Positions 31,234-42,577 of a stretch of DNA of 64,000 nt are shown in pieces. Origin of the DNA: Emiliania huxleyi CCMP1516. Taxonomy: Eukaryota; Haptophyta; Isochrysidales; Noelaerhabdaceae. The notes below the pieces were generated by a model, which did no database searches, had not been told where the DNA came from, and saw only the letters and a program-made list of their open reading frames with translations. The translations under genes were made by a program, and so were the position numbers. The stretch is from the NCBI RefSeq assembly GCF_000372725.1, contig NW_005198966.1:826459-890458 (forward strand), written 5' to 3'. Every line of letters begins with the position of its first letter. Position 1 is the stretch's first letter.

Positions 31234-33424
31234 CTAGTTGGTGCGCCACGGATCCGCGTGCCCCGCATCTAGCGGCGCGTACTCGCCCTCCTCCAAACCG
31301 AAGCCAGACTTGCGCGCCGCCTGCGCCGCCCACGGCGCGTACTCTTCCAGCGGCAGCGCCGCGACGGCGCGGGCGACGGCGAGCCTCGCCGCCGCCGCCG
31401 CGCCCACGACGGACTCGTCCATCGCCGATAGACCTCGCCGGAAGCTGGCGTCCGCAGAAGCGACATGCGGCGCCGCAAACCTCGCCCAAGGCGCCGCGGC
31501 CGCTGCAGCCGCGGCGGTCGCGGGGGCGGCGGCGTCGAGCAGCGGCGCGGCGGCCTCGCGCAACGGCGCCGCCGCCTCGCGGGCGGCGGCGCCCGCGGCG
31601 AGCAATCTCGTGGCGGCGCGGTGGCGGAGGGGAGGCCAGAGAAGAACCACCGCGGCGGCAGCGAGCAGCACGCGAGCGATCACGCCGCCGCCGGCCGCAG
31701 CAGCGGCGGCGGCCTCCGCGTCTGCGACGTCTGCGAGCGGGTCGGAGGCGGCGCCTGCTGAGCACCATGGGTGGGTTTGAGGGACTTGCTTTCGTTCGTC
31801 GCGAGCGGGTCGGGAGGCGGCGCCGGCGGCGACGCGCAGCACGTCGCGGTGCGTCACGCAAGCGCCGGCGCGCAGCTCGCGCGGCGGCGGCACGGGCACG
31901 ACGGCGCAAGCCTCGCTAGCGCCCCACGCCCCGCCGGTGCAGCCGGATCCGCTGATGTTGACGAGGCAAGCGGCGGCCGGGACGGCGACGGGCGGCGCCG
32001 TGGCGACCTTCGCGGCGTGCAGCGCCATCTGCGCAGCCACCTGTGCACGAGGGAGGAGACGGCTTCTGGAGCGCCCCGACAGGGCGCCGCGGCGCCGGCG
32101 GAGCGGCCGCCAAGCAAGCGCCGACGCTGGCTGCCGAGTGGCAGCCCGCGGGGGCGAAGGGCGGCGCGAGCGCGCACGATGCCGCGGCGCCGAAGGCGTT
32201 GAAGTAGGCGGGCGCCGCATGCGCGCCGAGGACGGCGAAGTCCGAGGCGCGGTCCGGCGGCGCCGCGACCTAGCGTGCATGGGTGCAGGGCACGAGTGGT
32301 CGGGATGGGTGGTTGAGCACAGGTGGCGGGACGCCTCGGCTGCATCTCGGCTGCATCTCGGCTCCCTCTCTGCTGCATCTCGGCTCCCTCTCTGCTGCAT
32401 CTCGGCTCCCTCTCTGCTGCATCTCTGCTGCATCTCTGCTGCATCTCGGCTGCATCTCTGCTTGGCCCACCGTGTGCTCCGAGAGGAGGATGGGGGCGGA
32501 GGAGTCCGAAAAGGTGACCGAGACGTTCGGGGCGGGCTGGACGGCGGAGAAGAGCGGGCCTCGGAACAGCAGGTCGGGGCGGAGCCGCAGCACGAACATG
32601 TACCTGCGGCGCGGCGGCAGCGGCCACGGCTCAGTGGCCCTCGCGCGACTGCGCTGCGGGTGGAGCGGCGGGAGTACCGCACGGCCCTGTTGCGGTCGGC
32701 GCTGGAGGATGTCACTGTTGCGGTGCGCGTCCGACGAGGGCGGCGGCGGAGGCGGCGGCGGTGGCGGTGGCGGTGGTGTGTGTGCGCGCGAGTGTCTGTG
32801 TGTGCGTGCGCGGGTGTGTGGTGTGTGGAGGGAGGGCGGCACCGGAGGCCGGAGGCCATCTCGTCGGTGCGGAGGAGCGAGAAGCCGAGCTGCGCAGCGT
32901 ACAGCTCGACCACCCACTCGTGCTTGGTGGCGAGCGGGCCTGCAGGAAGGCACCGGGACGCCTCCGGTGGGGCCCTAAAGTCCGGTCCTCGGCGGCGAGG
33001 CAGCGCCTCGCAAGGCGGTCGGCGGCGTTGGGATCCCGCTGCATGCTCGCCGGCCGATCGAGGCGACGGCGTCCGACGCGTTGAAGAAGGCCAAGGCGCG
33101 GGGCGCGAGGAAGCCGAGCGCTCGGTCGACGAGCGACTGGGCGGAGAGCGCTCGAAGGAGGGAGGCGTTGTAGCCGGACAGAGGGACGTCAGGCAGCGGA
33201 GCGTCGAGCGTGAGCGCCGCAAAGAGCGTCGCATCATACAGGCTCGAGCTGAGAACGTGCCTCTTGAGGCCGCGCACCACCGAGCGGGTCGCGAGGGTGC
33301 GGGCGGGGCCGGCGAGCACGACCGCCACGCGCGGGCCTCTCGCAGCACCGCCCCGACCCTGCGCCACGTCGCTGTCGTCCCACCGCCGCTTTGCCGCAAG
33401 CGCAACGAGGAGGAGCGAAAACAT
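31234..33424 (-). CDS. Glycosyltransferase-like membrane protein, multi-exon
   Basis: ATG at 33424 (MFSLLLVALAAKRRW, a signal or anchor). Exon 1 contains VAVVLAGPARTLATRSVVRG and LYDATLFAALTL. Later exons give KHEWVVELYAAQLGFSLLRT (about 32935), YMFVLRLRPDLLF (about 32600), DRASDFAVLGAHAAPAYFNA (about 32250), and a last exon from 32040 with VNISGSGCTGG and a C-terminal hydrophobic segment GVIARVLLAAAAVVLLWPP. The order of an AGPxRT start, a RxRPDLxF segment and a xSDFAV segment matches a group of uncharacterised algal and bacterial glycosyltransferase-like proteins; donor and acceptor are unknown. One intron (about 32330-32465) is a minisatellite of CTGCATCTC-type units. Exon limits are approximate. 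Likely in the secretory pathway. Confidence 0.55.
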
Positions 33425-34730
33425 CGCGCTAGATGGCTATGACGATGACCGACACACGTTCGAGCGGAACATGCCAGCGCAGAAGTGCCGAGCCGGTCGT
33501 CTTTCTTTTTCTTCTGTGTTATTCTGCTTCGGCGGGCCTCATGCCGGGGTAGGTAGGGTAGGTCTGGGCCCTCCCGTCGGGGTTTTCCCGCTCTTCAAGC
33601 TGGAATTTTCAGAAAAAGAACTTTTCGGTGAAATCACGATGTCAACCCTCGAAAGAAGGCCCCAGCTTCGGCTGAGGGCTAACAAGCTGCCGAGCCCAAA
33701 TCACACAACCCTCCCCAAATGGGGGAGAGAGATTTTTAGCAATACCAAACAACTCTAACACTCACACGTTTTTGTTGTTTGAGATTTTTAGCAATACCAA
33801 ACAACTCTAACACTCACAGAGAGAGAGAGATGATCTGATGCTTGTAGGGCTTGAGAGTGGCCTGCCATGTCACAAGAAGGACTGTGGTTGCAGGAGAGTA
33901 CCACCAACCACCAACCATCTGTGAGAGTCTTTCTTGTTGGTTAATAAAAATCTCTCTCTCCCCAACCATCACTCTAGTTGGTATAGTACCCCACCTTCAC
34001 CCATCGCGTGATTTCTTTTTTAGTTTCCCATAAGTAAGGTAGGTAGGTAGGTAGGTAGGTAGGGGCAAAGCAGGGGCCGGCCAGGTTTTTGCAGAATTAT
34101 GTATGTAGAAAGATGAACAACAGTCAGGCTCGGACTGGACACCAACGCGGTATGGGTGGACGCGGGACAGATGATGACGACACGCACGAGCGACACACAG
34201 ACACAAACAGGCTCACAAGACACACAGCCAGCTGGCTGCCACACACCCTGAGTTGGCGTACACATAACTCAGGGCCACATTCTCCCTGTCGCCCCCCCCA
34301 GCACTCCCAGGTGCCAAGAGAACAAACAAGGGCACAACAAACAACAGACAACAGGGGCGAACGTGAGGCTAGAGCAGGCTTGCTCGGCCTCTAGCAATCT
34401 CCGCCGACCGCGAGGCCGGACTAGACCGTGTGTGGGGTCGTGTGAGGTGTCTCTGGTCACTCTCCTCAGAGGCTAGCCGCCAGCCGCTAGCCCTATCTCG
34501 CACTCACTGGCGGTGACAATTCTATGGGTGAGCGTATGCGAGTAGAGGCGCGTGAGCCGATTCTAGGTCGCATGCCACTGGCATATAACTTGGCTTGGCG
34601 TGCGACCGCAGCGCGCCCGCCGTCAGCTCGACGGTGCGCGCAGAATTTCAGCATGGGGCCCGCAAAAGCGAGAAAAACACCCGCCTACTTCCGGCAATCA
34701 CTGATTGCCCGCCAGCTGAGCCTTTGCCAT
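33425..34730. other. Repeat-rich intergenic stretch
   Basis: Family A at 33660-33706, then family F twice (33725-33770 and 33779-33819, a tandem duplication of about 53 bp), a GTAG microsatellite at 34035-34068 and family D at 34119-34355. The rest holds no recognised gene. Confidence 0.6.
34119..34355 (+). repeat. Dispersed repeat family D, longest copy
   Basis: Starts TCAGGCTCGGACTGGACACC. The first half matches 21229-21354 (inverse) and 26706-26815; the second half (GGCCACATTCTCCCTGTCGC, then CAGGTGCCAAG) matches 54600-54705. It probably represents most of the full element. Confidence 0.7.
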
Positions 34731-35514
34731 ATGATTGCTATCATTTCAGCCGCGCACTCCTTCGTCGCACCGGCAGTGGCACCCAAGCGCGCCTTCATGG
34801 CGCCGCTCGCCCCTGCCGCCGCCGCACCTCCCGCCCGCCGCCCGCCGCCGGCAAGCATGCTTGATCCTGGCGGCGGCGGGAGCTTCATTGCCGATCACTC
34901 TCTTCTCGCAGCATGCGCCATCTTCCTCGCCGTCAAGCTCGGCCTCGACCTCTTCTCTTCTCCTGAGGCCTTCCTGAGCGAGCTGGACGAGGGCGCGGCC
35001 GCCGAAGGCAAATCGCGCGGCTTCGGCTGGCTGCAGGCGGACCTGCGGATGCCGCTGCCGCCGTGGGCAGAGCTGCAGGAGGCCTGCCACCTTGTCGGGA
35101 CACACGGGGGCAAGTACATGTACCTCTGCGCTTCGCGCGACATGGGCTACGACGGCTGCAAACAGTCGAGCGATTTTTCCGACTATTATGGCAAGCCCGT
35201 CTACGTTTGCTCGGGTGGCGAGGTGGGCGGGCGGTGAGGGGCGCGGACTGGAGGCGGGGATGGCCGCCGCGAGGTTGGCTTGAGCCGCGCGCCGTCAACG
35301 GCGCCAGAGGATGGCAGGGGAAGTGCTCAGAGGTTGGTGCCGCACTCATCATGTGTATGTCGGCCCTCTCCCAGGTGTGTCCTCCGGCCACGCGTGGCGC
35401 CACGACGGCCCCGGACGCGCGCTCGAACCTGCGCCTGCTCCGAAGGCCCTCTATTGGCCTGACTGCGGAGCGCTCTACATGAATTACGTATTGTGTGGTG
35501 TGGGAGGAAAATGA
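34731..35514 (+). CDS. Unknown protein with plastid-type leader and one membrane segment
   Basis: ATG at 34731. Two exons, 34731-35214 and 35375-35514, join through a GT-AG intron (donor GTGGCG, phase 1) to 207 residues. The start MIAIISAAHSFVAPAVAPKR resembles the bipartite leader of secondary red plastids (hydrophobic start, then a Phe next to an Ala-Pro site). After an Ala/Pro linker there is a membrane segment LLAACAIFLAVKLGLDLF, then a compact domain with HLVGTHGGKYMYLCASRDMG and a C-terminal Trp/Cys/Tyr-rich part (ALYWPDCGALYMNYVL). Function unknown. Plastid location is an inference from the leader. Confidence 0.5.
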
Positions 35515-35532
35515 AGTAAAATAATTGTGTTG

Positions 35533-36985
35533 TGTGTGTGTGTGGTGTGTGGTGTGAAGAGCGACGGTCGGAACACGGAATTCGGAACTCAACCTGGTTT
35601 GTGGAGCTCCCGCACCTTTCCTCGAGAGCACGGCATTCGGGGCCAGGATGTCGGTTCCCCACCGGACTTTTTTTGTAGTGGAGCGAATTAAGGAATCTTT
35701 CTGCTGTAACCAACACTGACATCGCCCTCCTCTATTCAGACCAGATGGTGAGTCTTAACTGTAAATTACCGTCAAAAAGCTGTCAGAACGGCTGTCAGAA
35801 CACTGTCAGAACGCTGTCAGAACGCTGTCAGAACGCTGTCAGAACGCTGTCAGAACGCTGTCAGAACGCTGTCAGAACACTTTTGTGGGTAGGGTGCTGT
35901 CAGAACGTTGCCAGCACGCGAGAGCGGGCCAAGTGTGAACATCTGCAAGACGCGAGCGCCGCCGCCTCGCCGATCGCCGCCGCCTTTGCAGGCTCCTTTG
36001 CGGGCGCGGCGCCAGGGGGCGGCGGCGCCCGCTCGAGCCCATCCCGCTGATCTGCCTCGGCTGCGGGCACCGCCTGCTCGGCCGCCTGGCCAGGGCAAGG
36101 CAAGCGCCGGCTGGGCTGCGGCGAGGCCGCACTGCCGACGTTAAGTCTCGCTGCCACTGCTGCTGCTGTTGCTTTGGCGGCGACAAGCGCGTCTCTGCGG
36201 CGCGTGTCGCGGAGGAGCAAGGGCCGTTTGGCGGTGGTGCCAAAGGACGGCGCGGCGGCGTCGCAAGCGGCACGTTCGGTCCCTCGTGACCCGAGGCTGC
36301 CGTCTTGGAAGCAGCCTTCGCGTCTAACTGGACCGCCGGGCCCGCACATCGCACACTGTGCTGCGGCGCTTCGGCGTGGCTGCTGCCGGGCCGCAGCTTC
36401 TTCGGCTCTGTCGCGGGGCTCCAGCCTGCGCCGCAGACCATCGCAAGAGCGCGTTTGCTGCCTCGAGGCCCCGGCATGATGGCGGCCTTGGCGTGCTCCT
36501 GCTCGACGGTTACAGCTGTTTGCGCTCCCGCTTGGTGTGCCGCGCGCATTTCTTTTTAAATTGTCAGAACAGATTGTCAGAACAGGCGAACTTGGACTCG
36601 AAGTTAAAGTTGAAGTTTGTGTCAGAACGGGGACCAAGTTTGTGTCAGAACAGGGCCTAGGTACGCCTCAACGTGAGAGTGTCGCCTTGGCGCTTGGGAG
36701 GACGTGCTGTGTGTTGAGTCCGTCCGTGGCTCGGAGGGAGACTTCAAGACAGGAAGAGGGAAGGAGCGGGGCAACTGGGAACGTCAGAGCCCCTGAGCTG
36801 TGAAGAGAGGGGAGGATTTTGCGCTGTCAGAACGCTGTCAGAACGCTGTCAGAACACTGTCAGAACGCTGTCAGAACGCTGTCAGAACGGCCAGGTCTCT
36901 GTCAGAACAGGTGCGGGAGCTCCACAAACCAGGTTACTCGCACGATCCCGCGCGCTCCACACCACACACGACACACGTCACACCC
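35533..36985. mobile_element. Inverted-repeat element with two TGTCAGAAC arrays
   Basis: A 27-bp perfect inverted repeat (35591-35617 and 36909-36935, AACCTGGTTTGTGGAGCTCC at left) extends imperfectly outwards into GTGTGGTGTG-type sequence to about 35533 and 36985. Just inside each end is an array of an 11-bp unit GCTGTCAGAAC (about nine copies at 35780-35881 and six at 36833-36910), with single units at about 36563-36655. Subterminal repeat arrays inside inverted ends are typical binding sites for a transposase in hAT/CACTA-like DNA transposons. Both arrays point the same way. No transposase was recognised inside; a 225-aa minus frame (36549-35872) is unidentified. Confidence 0.6.
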
Positions 36986-37121
36986 CGCAAGATCGTGCAG
37001 AACGACGGAGCTCCTCCCCGATAGGTGCCTCCCTCTCAGACCTCTCAACGAATAGAGCACAGCTCGCTCTAGCACACGTAGCACCTCTATCTCGTCGTCG
37101 CACGTCGGACAACTGAGATGG

Positions 37122-37905
37122 TCATGCGTCAGAAAACGGCTGCACAAAATCGGAGGGTTCGTAGCGTAGCAGCGGCACATCCGAGCCTTTGAGGCCGTAC
37201 TCGGCGACAAACTTGCGGTGCATGGCTGACACGCTGCCCCGAGGGTCCTCGCCCGCCGCGCCGCGTTTATGGAACATCGCCACGATGGTCCGCGGCATGT
37301 TTCTCTGCCAGGCCGTCGGGTCGAAAACAATCTCGTTCATCCCCTGGTCCTTGCACCCCCGTCTGCAGGACGTGTCGGGCGGGAGGCGCTCGAGCATCAG
37401 GTACAGGTGCTGCGGCCTGTACATGCAGTTCCCTCGCATCGGCGACCCTGGCCTCAGGTCGCACTCCCCCTTGCAGCCCTGCGGCGTGTTTTGCGAGCCG
37501 CCGTCGCCGGGGTAGGCGCCTGCAGGGCGAGGGGAGAAGGCTGAGTCAGCGGAGACGCGCCATGCGAGCCACCTAGCGATTCCGGATGCAGGCGAGAGCG
37601 GCTACAACCACGCATCTAGGGTGCTGAGCGCAGTTGAGCTCCACAAGAGTGGGGTCGATCACAAAGCCAATCGGGCCATAGGAGGCGGCGTGGCCGGGGT
37701 AGACGAGGGAGGTGGAGAAATGGTCGCCGTGCCGTGCGCACCAATTCGTCGTGCAGGCCATCCAAGGCCGGTCCGGGTCGGAGGACGAGTCGAGCCCGCG
37801 TAGAATCACGCCCGCAGTAGTGAGGTTGTTGGTGGCGCGTGCGCCGCGGAAGCGGTCGTTGAGCATCGTCGCAACCGCGCCAAAGATTCGTCGCGGCGGG
37901 GGCGA

Positions 37906-37937
<32 letters not shown>

Positions 37938-38295
37938 GCGGGGGCGGCAGTGGCGGCGGTGGAGGAGGAGATGGCGACGGTGGTGGTGGCGGTGGCGGGA
38001 ATGGAGGGAAGGGGGGGAGCGACGGAGGCGGAGGCGGTGGCGCTGATGGAGGCGATGGCAGTAAGACAGCGTCTAACCATGCAGCGACCAGTGCCTGTGT
38101 CGCAGCCAGAGTGGCAACGACAAGCAGCGTTGCGGCAGCACCGACGGCGATCCGGGCTGGCGTGGCAGTGGCACTCGCGTTTTTTTGGCCCGCCCTGCGT
38201 TCGACACGCTGGTAGCGCCTCGCATTGGGCTTTGGTCCAGCCGTCCTCGTTGCTGCGGCTGGCACCGACACACTCGAGGACTCCGCGACGCACAT
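37122..38295 (-). CDS. Type II membrane protein with Pro-rich stalk and unknown lumenal domain
   Basis: ATG at 38295. Exon 1 (38295-37632) and exon 2 (37519-37122) join in frame (353 residues) through a GC-AG intron with donor GCGCTC. Order: short cytoplasmic basic part; membrane segment VGAAATLLVVATLAATQAL; a stalk of about 50 residues of Ser-Pro-Pro type; then a Cys-containing lumenal or extracellular domain with RGARATNNLTTAGVIL, RPWMACTTNWCARHGDHFST, SYGPIGFVIDPTLVELN, and in exon 2 RPQHLYLMLERLPPDTSC and MNEIVFDPTAWQRNMPRTIV. The mix of paired Cys and stalk fits a Golgi or surface enzyme or wall protein. No known catalytic motif seen. An overlapping Cys-rich frame exists near the start, so the N terminus is less certain. 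Confidence 0.6.
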
Positions 38296-39432
38296 TGCCG
38301 AGCGAGGGGTTCGCGTCGTCGTCGGCGGGCGGTCTCAGTGCAGTTTCACGTGTTGTCTTCCCCAGTATGCGCGCGCTCCTTTTCCTTGCGCCGCCACCTT
38401 GAGCCGGTCCGGCATCGCGGCGCGGCTCTCGCGACGCGCCATGATGCGAGCGGCCGGTGTATCCAGCTCCTCCCTGCTTCGCCGCTCATCCTTCAGCTGG
38501 GGTGAAACGGATGAGCGCGCCCTTTTTTGGCCTGCACAAGCTTTTCCGGCATGCACATGTGGTTCCACCTCGTCGTGGCAACCTGCACGGCAGCGCTGGG
38601 GGGCGCGATGAGCGTCGTGCCACCTGACCCGAGACGGGTCGCAGGCGTCGTACCGAGCGCGTCGAGACCGTGTCCTGATGCGCTCTGCACGGGTGAGTCA
38701 CGTCGGCGTCAAAGGAGCGACGTGTGACCTGTCAGAGCTTGATCTCCGATCTCAGCGGCGTCGAGTCGCCTTCGGTGGCGACAGCTAGGATGCATCTCCT
38801 CCTTCGTTTTTCGCGCTATGGCCCTGGGAAGCTGGCGGTGCACGCGGACGGACCTTGTGTGTGCACAGAACGCTTAAAACGTGGGTGCTCTATGTCACTT
38901 TTTCGTGACAGCGTTTTTCGCAGTTTTTGCTATAGCGTATAGGTTTTCCACGGGTGAGACTTTTTGCAACTAGTCATTTGCATGGCTTTTCATGGACTTG
39001 GGGCGCGAACACGCATGAGCGCCGAGAGAACACACAACTCCAAAACTGGGACCAAAGAGACAGACCCCACACGTGTATCCGCGACTCTCAGCGCATGTAG
39101 TACAGAGCAGGAAGCGCCGGCCGATCGTATAGCGGTTAGCGCGATCGCACCGTGCTCGGCCGAAAACATTATCGCTCGCTCATCTGGGAGCGGTCAAAAT
39201 TGGCATCGGCTCTGGCGGTCCGACGGGGGGAGGGGGAGGGGGGGGGGGGGTCCCGGCAGCAAAATTGGCATCGGTGCGGCTCTGGCGGTCCGACAAGGGG
39301 GGGGGGGGGGGGTCCCTGCAAAGGCGCCAGAGCAGACGCCGGATGCGGGTGGGGGAAAGGGAAAATCGCGCGCAAGGCAACCTCGGGCCGCGGCCAGGAG
39401 GAGGGGCCGCGGGGGCAGCGACGAGGCTCAGT
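38296..39432. other. Intergenic stretch with AT-richer core and a short tandem repeat
   Basis: Region 38870-38970 is unusually T-rich for this genome and contains a GTCACTTTTTCGTGAC hairpin. At 39190-39310 an approximately 67-bp unit (AAAATTGGCATCGG, CTCTGGCGGTCCGAC, G-run) occurs twice. No gene recognised. Confidence 0.45.
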
Positions 39433-41666
39433 TCAGCATCTGCCTGCAAAAACGTCTCCTTCGAACAGGTTCGAGCCGGAGCCGCCGCCCTCCTTGCTGG
39501 GCGAGGCCTCGAGCAGCGCCGCGGCGGCGGCCGACTCCTCCTCCTGCGAGCCGCGCCGCACCACCTCGCGCCGGGCAACCTCGTCCACGAAGGAGTCGTG
39601 GTCCTTGGTGTACTCCATGGTGTCCCGCGGCCGCTTGAGGCTCACCTGTGGTCGCGTCTCGGACGCGTCACAGGCCTCTGGGACGGCGCAGGCAGGGGGG
39701 TGGGAGCGGCGCCTCCTCGCCGCCGTCGATGTCCTCGACGTAGTAGCCCAAGTCGTGCGACCCGACGAACGACCCCGCCGCGACGCCACCACCGCCCCAG
39801 CCCGCGCCGCCGCCCCCGCCCGCCCCTTCTCGCGCCCACCCATCGACTCCTCCGCCTCCTCCGCCTCCTCCGCCTCCTCCGGCCAGTTGGGCGAGCGGCG
39901 GGGCCCTGTGCTCGTCCTGCGGTGCCTCGAGCGTCTCCGTCGACGATTCGGCCGCGAGCGGCGGCGCCGGCACCTCCCACCACAAGCTCGCCTGCGCGAC
40001 CGGTTCGCCGCGCTGCAGCGCCTCGAGCGTGGAGGGGATCGCGGAGGGGATCGCGGCGACCGCGGCAGGGGCCGCGCGGGCGGGGACCGGGCCGACAGCC
40101 CCTACGGTGGTCGAAGCCATCGTCCCGCTGTTCGCGCACCCCGCGCTGGGGGAGCCGCCGCCGGCCGCTGAGGCCAGGCAAGCGGCCGGCGCACAACCGG
40201 TTGCACCGGCCGAGGACATGAGCCTGCCGCCGTCGAGGGGGGCTTGTGCGAGCGCGGCCTTGGCCGCGTCCATGTGCGCCAGGAACGCGGCGGCCATCTC
40301 CGCCTGGCTCCCGCCCCCCTTGAACGCCGCGAGGGCCGCCTCCATCGTCGTCTTCTCGGCGACCGCCGGAGTGCCGAGAGAGAGCGGCGCCGCCGGAGGC
40401 GCCACCGGGGTGAGGACCTGCGGCTGAGGCCACTGCACCAGTTGCTGCGCCGCGCGCTGCAGCCGCATCACGTGGGCGACGAGCAGCTCCTGCGAGAGGA
40501 GAGGCTGCGAGAGCAGGGGGGGCGGCGCGACGGGGGCCGGAGGCGAGGCGGCCGGGACGGCGCCCGAGCTGGCATCCGAGGGGGGGACACCGCCATGAGG
40601 GGCCGCCGCCGCCGCCTGCGCCGCCGCCTGCGCCGCCGCCTGCATCATCCCCGCCTGCGCCGCCGCCTGCATCGACGCCTGGCCCGCCGCCGCGCCCGCG
40701 AGCTGTCCCGACATCATCGCGGCCGCCTGCACCTTCAGGTCGGTGGAGCCGCCGCCGCGCCAGCCGTCGTGCACAGCGAGCATCCGCGAGAGGGACATCG
40801 AATCGGCGAGCGACCGCTGCAGGTGCATCGAGTACGACGAGCAGAGCGCAGCGGTCAGCGACGCCTGGTCGGCCGCGGCCACGGGCGCGACCGCCGGCAT
40901 GCCCGCCCCCGCCCCGACCGTCGGCGAGTTGGGGGCGGCGCCGGGCTGAAGGTGCTGTGCGCCGCCCCACAGGTCTTCGAGGCCCACGGCCGAGGGCGGC
41001 ATGGGCTGCAGCGGCGGCAGCGGCGGCAAAGACTGCAGCGCCGCCTCCTGCGCCCGGGCCAGGTCGAGGCTCGGGTAGGGCGGGCGCTCGCGGGTCTGCC
41101 GCCGCTTCATGCGAACGCGGGGGATGCACGGCCGGCCGCGCTCGACGCAAGAGAGGCACGAGCCGCACTGGAGCATCGTGCAGCGGAGCTTGGCCCTCCA
41201 GCACGCCATGCACGCCTGCGGGGGCGACGTGGGGACGTCGTCGGAGGCGTCGAGGGCGGCGGCAAAATGGCGCGGGCGAGAGGGAGGGCGAGAGCGAGGG
41301 CGAGAGCGGGCGAGGGCGAGGGGCGACATGGAAGGCGAGGGCGAGGGCGAGGGCGGGCGAGAGGGAGGGCGAGGGCGAGGGCGAGGGCCCTCCCTCTGAG
41401 AGCAAGAGCGAACGCGCGAGCGCGAGAGTTTGAGAGCGATAATGGGGGGCGCGGGCTATGTTCCTCGCCTGCTTTGCCCGCTTCCTCTCGCCGCTCGGGT
41501 AAAATGCAGTCTCACCGGGCTGCAGCGGCAGCGGCTGGAAGCGGGGGTCAAGCGAAGTCATCGCCACAATCTGCGGCGCGACGACGACCTGTCCCAGCTG
41601 CTGCTGGGGCGCAGCCAGCGTCGGCGGTACCATGAACATTGTTTGTGCGTTGCTCGTGTACATCAT
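39433..41666 (-). CDS. Zn(II)2Cys6 transcription factor
   Basis: Start proposed at ATG 41666 (MMYTSNAQTMFMVPP). Exon 1 ends about 41516 at a GTGAGA donor. The main exon carries the binuclear zinc cluster CMACWRAKLRC and CGSCLSCVERGRPC near 41215-41120 (six Cys in C-x2-C-x6-C halves), followed by a basic stretch RVRMKRRQTRERPP. Then comes a long Ala/Gln/Met-rich region (QAGMMQAAAQAAAQAAAAAP) and a Gly-rich run. A last exon begins at about 39653 after a CCACAG acceptor and reads VSLKRPRDTMEYTKDHDSF, ending at 39433. This zinc cluster is best known from fungi and some algae. It should bind DNA in the nucleus through CGG-type half sites. The phase of the first intron does not close neatly, so a small extra exon may be missed near 41.2-41.5 kb. 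A GGGCGA minisatellite (41270-41400) lies in that intron. Confidence 0.75.
41270..41400 (+). repeat. GGGCGA minisatellite in the first intron of the Zn2Cys6 gene
   Basis: Irregular tandem units of GGGCGA and GGGAGG through about 130 bp. On the coding strand it is a pyrimidine-rich intron. Confidence 0.8.
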
Positions 41667-41757
41667 CTGTCTCTTGGCAAACCCCGGCGGAGCACACACT
41701 TGAGTCGCCCTTCACACGAATCCGATGAGCCCGAAGAGAGCGATGAGGCAGAGGACG

Positions 41758-42030
41758 GCGGAAATCTCTGTGTCGTGGCGGCGTGTGCGCCGTCCTCCCA
41801 CCCTTGGGGCACTTGGAGCACTTACTTGCTTGGTTGGACCTTGGTTGGTTGGTCCTTGGAGTGCAGTCAGCAACCGCACATCCAGGGCCGGGGGGCTAAG
41901 AAGCACACCCAGCGGGCCAGATTATTGGCATCGGGTTGCGGGCAAGAGAGCCCTAGCCCTGGGGGGTGCGCGTTCGCAGGGAAGGGCCGTAAAGTAAACA
42001 CGGGTCTCCGAGGGTTAGTCCGCGCCCCTT
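41758..42030 (+). repeat. Repeat family C copy 2 followed by repeat family B copy 1
   Basis: Family C (41758-41808, AAATCTCTGTGTCGTGGCGG) runs directly into family B (41812-42030: GCACTTGGAGCACTT, then CATCCAGGGCCGGGG, CATCGGGTTGCGGG, GAGCCCTAGCCCTGGGGGGT, AAGTAAACACGGG). Family B recurs at 58228-58412 in the same orientation, mostly identical apart from an insertion here. Confidence 0.75.
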
Positions 42031-42577
42031 GGGTGTCGCCCTCGGAGCCGCTGGGTTCCGGCTCCTAGCCAGATAGGGGGTCTGTTGACCGGTGACACCC
42101 TATGCAATAGGTAGGTAGGTCCGGTTTTGACCGCCCCAGAGGGCCCTGCAACAGGTAGGTACCCCCTATTTTCGTCTTTTTTCGCTTCGCTGCGCGGCCT
42201 GGGGATAGGTAGGTAGAGCGTTTTGGCGCGAGTCATGGTGCAGACCCCCTACGAGCTTACTTCCTCTTGATCACAGCGGATCTTGGTCACAATTTTCACA
42301 TCATCGCAGAGCGCCGGGCGCCAGAAGGCGGACTCGACCCCCACGCCCCACCTCCGGCGCGGCCGCAGCGCCGCACAGAACAGTGCCGGCGGGTCGTGGG
42401 CCACGCCCTCTTGTGACCCCGGCTCCCCGCCGCCCGCGGCAGGCAAACCCCGAGCCGGCTGGTGCTCAGCGCATGTACCACACACTACTCAGAGAGGCCA
42501 CAAAGGCAGACACGAACCCCCACGCCTCCCTCCTTATCGCAAATCGCACGTCGTCGCGTGCGGCCGCCGCCTTCACT
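42031..42577. other. Intergenic stretch, no gene
   Basis: Three short GTAGGTAGG clusters (42108-42215). The remainder up to the stop codon of the CBM1 gene shows only shadow frames. Confidence 0.5.

Noticed and set aside
35780-35881. TGTCAGAAC array as a CRISPR
   Set aside because: 11-bp head-to-tail units without spacers in a eukaryotic context; a tandem array.
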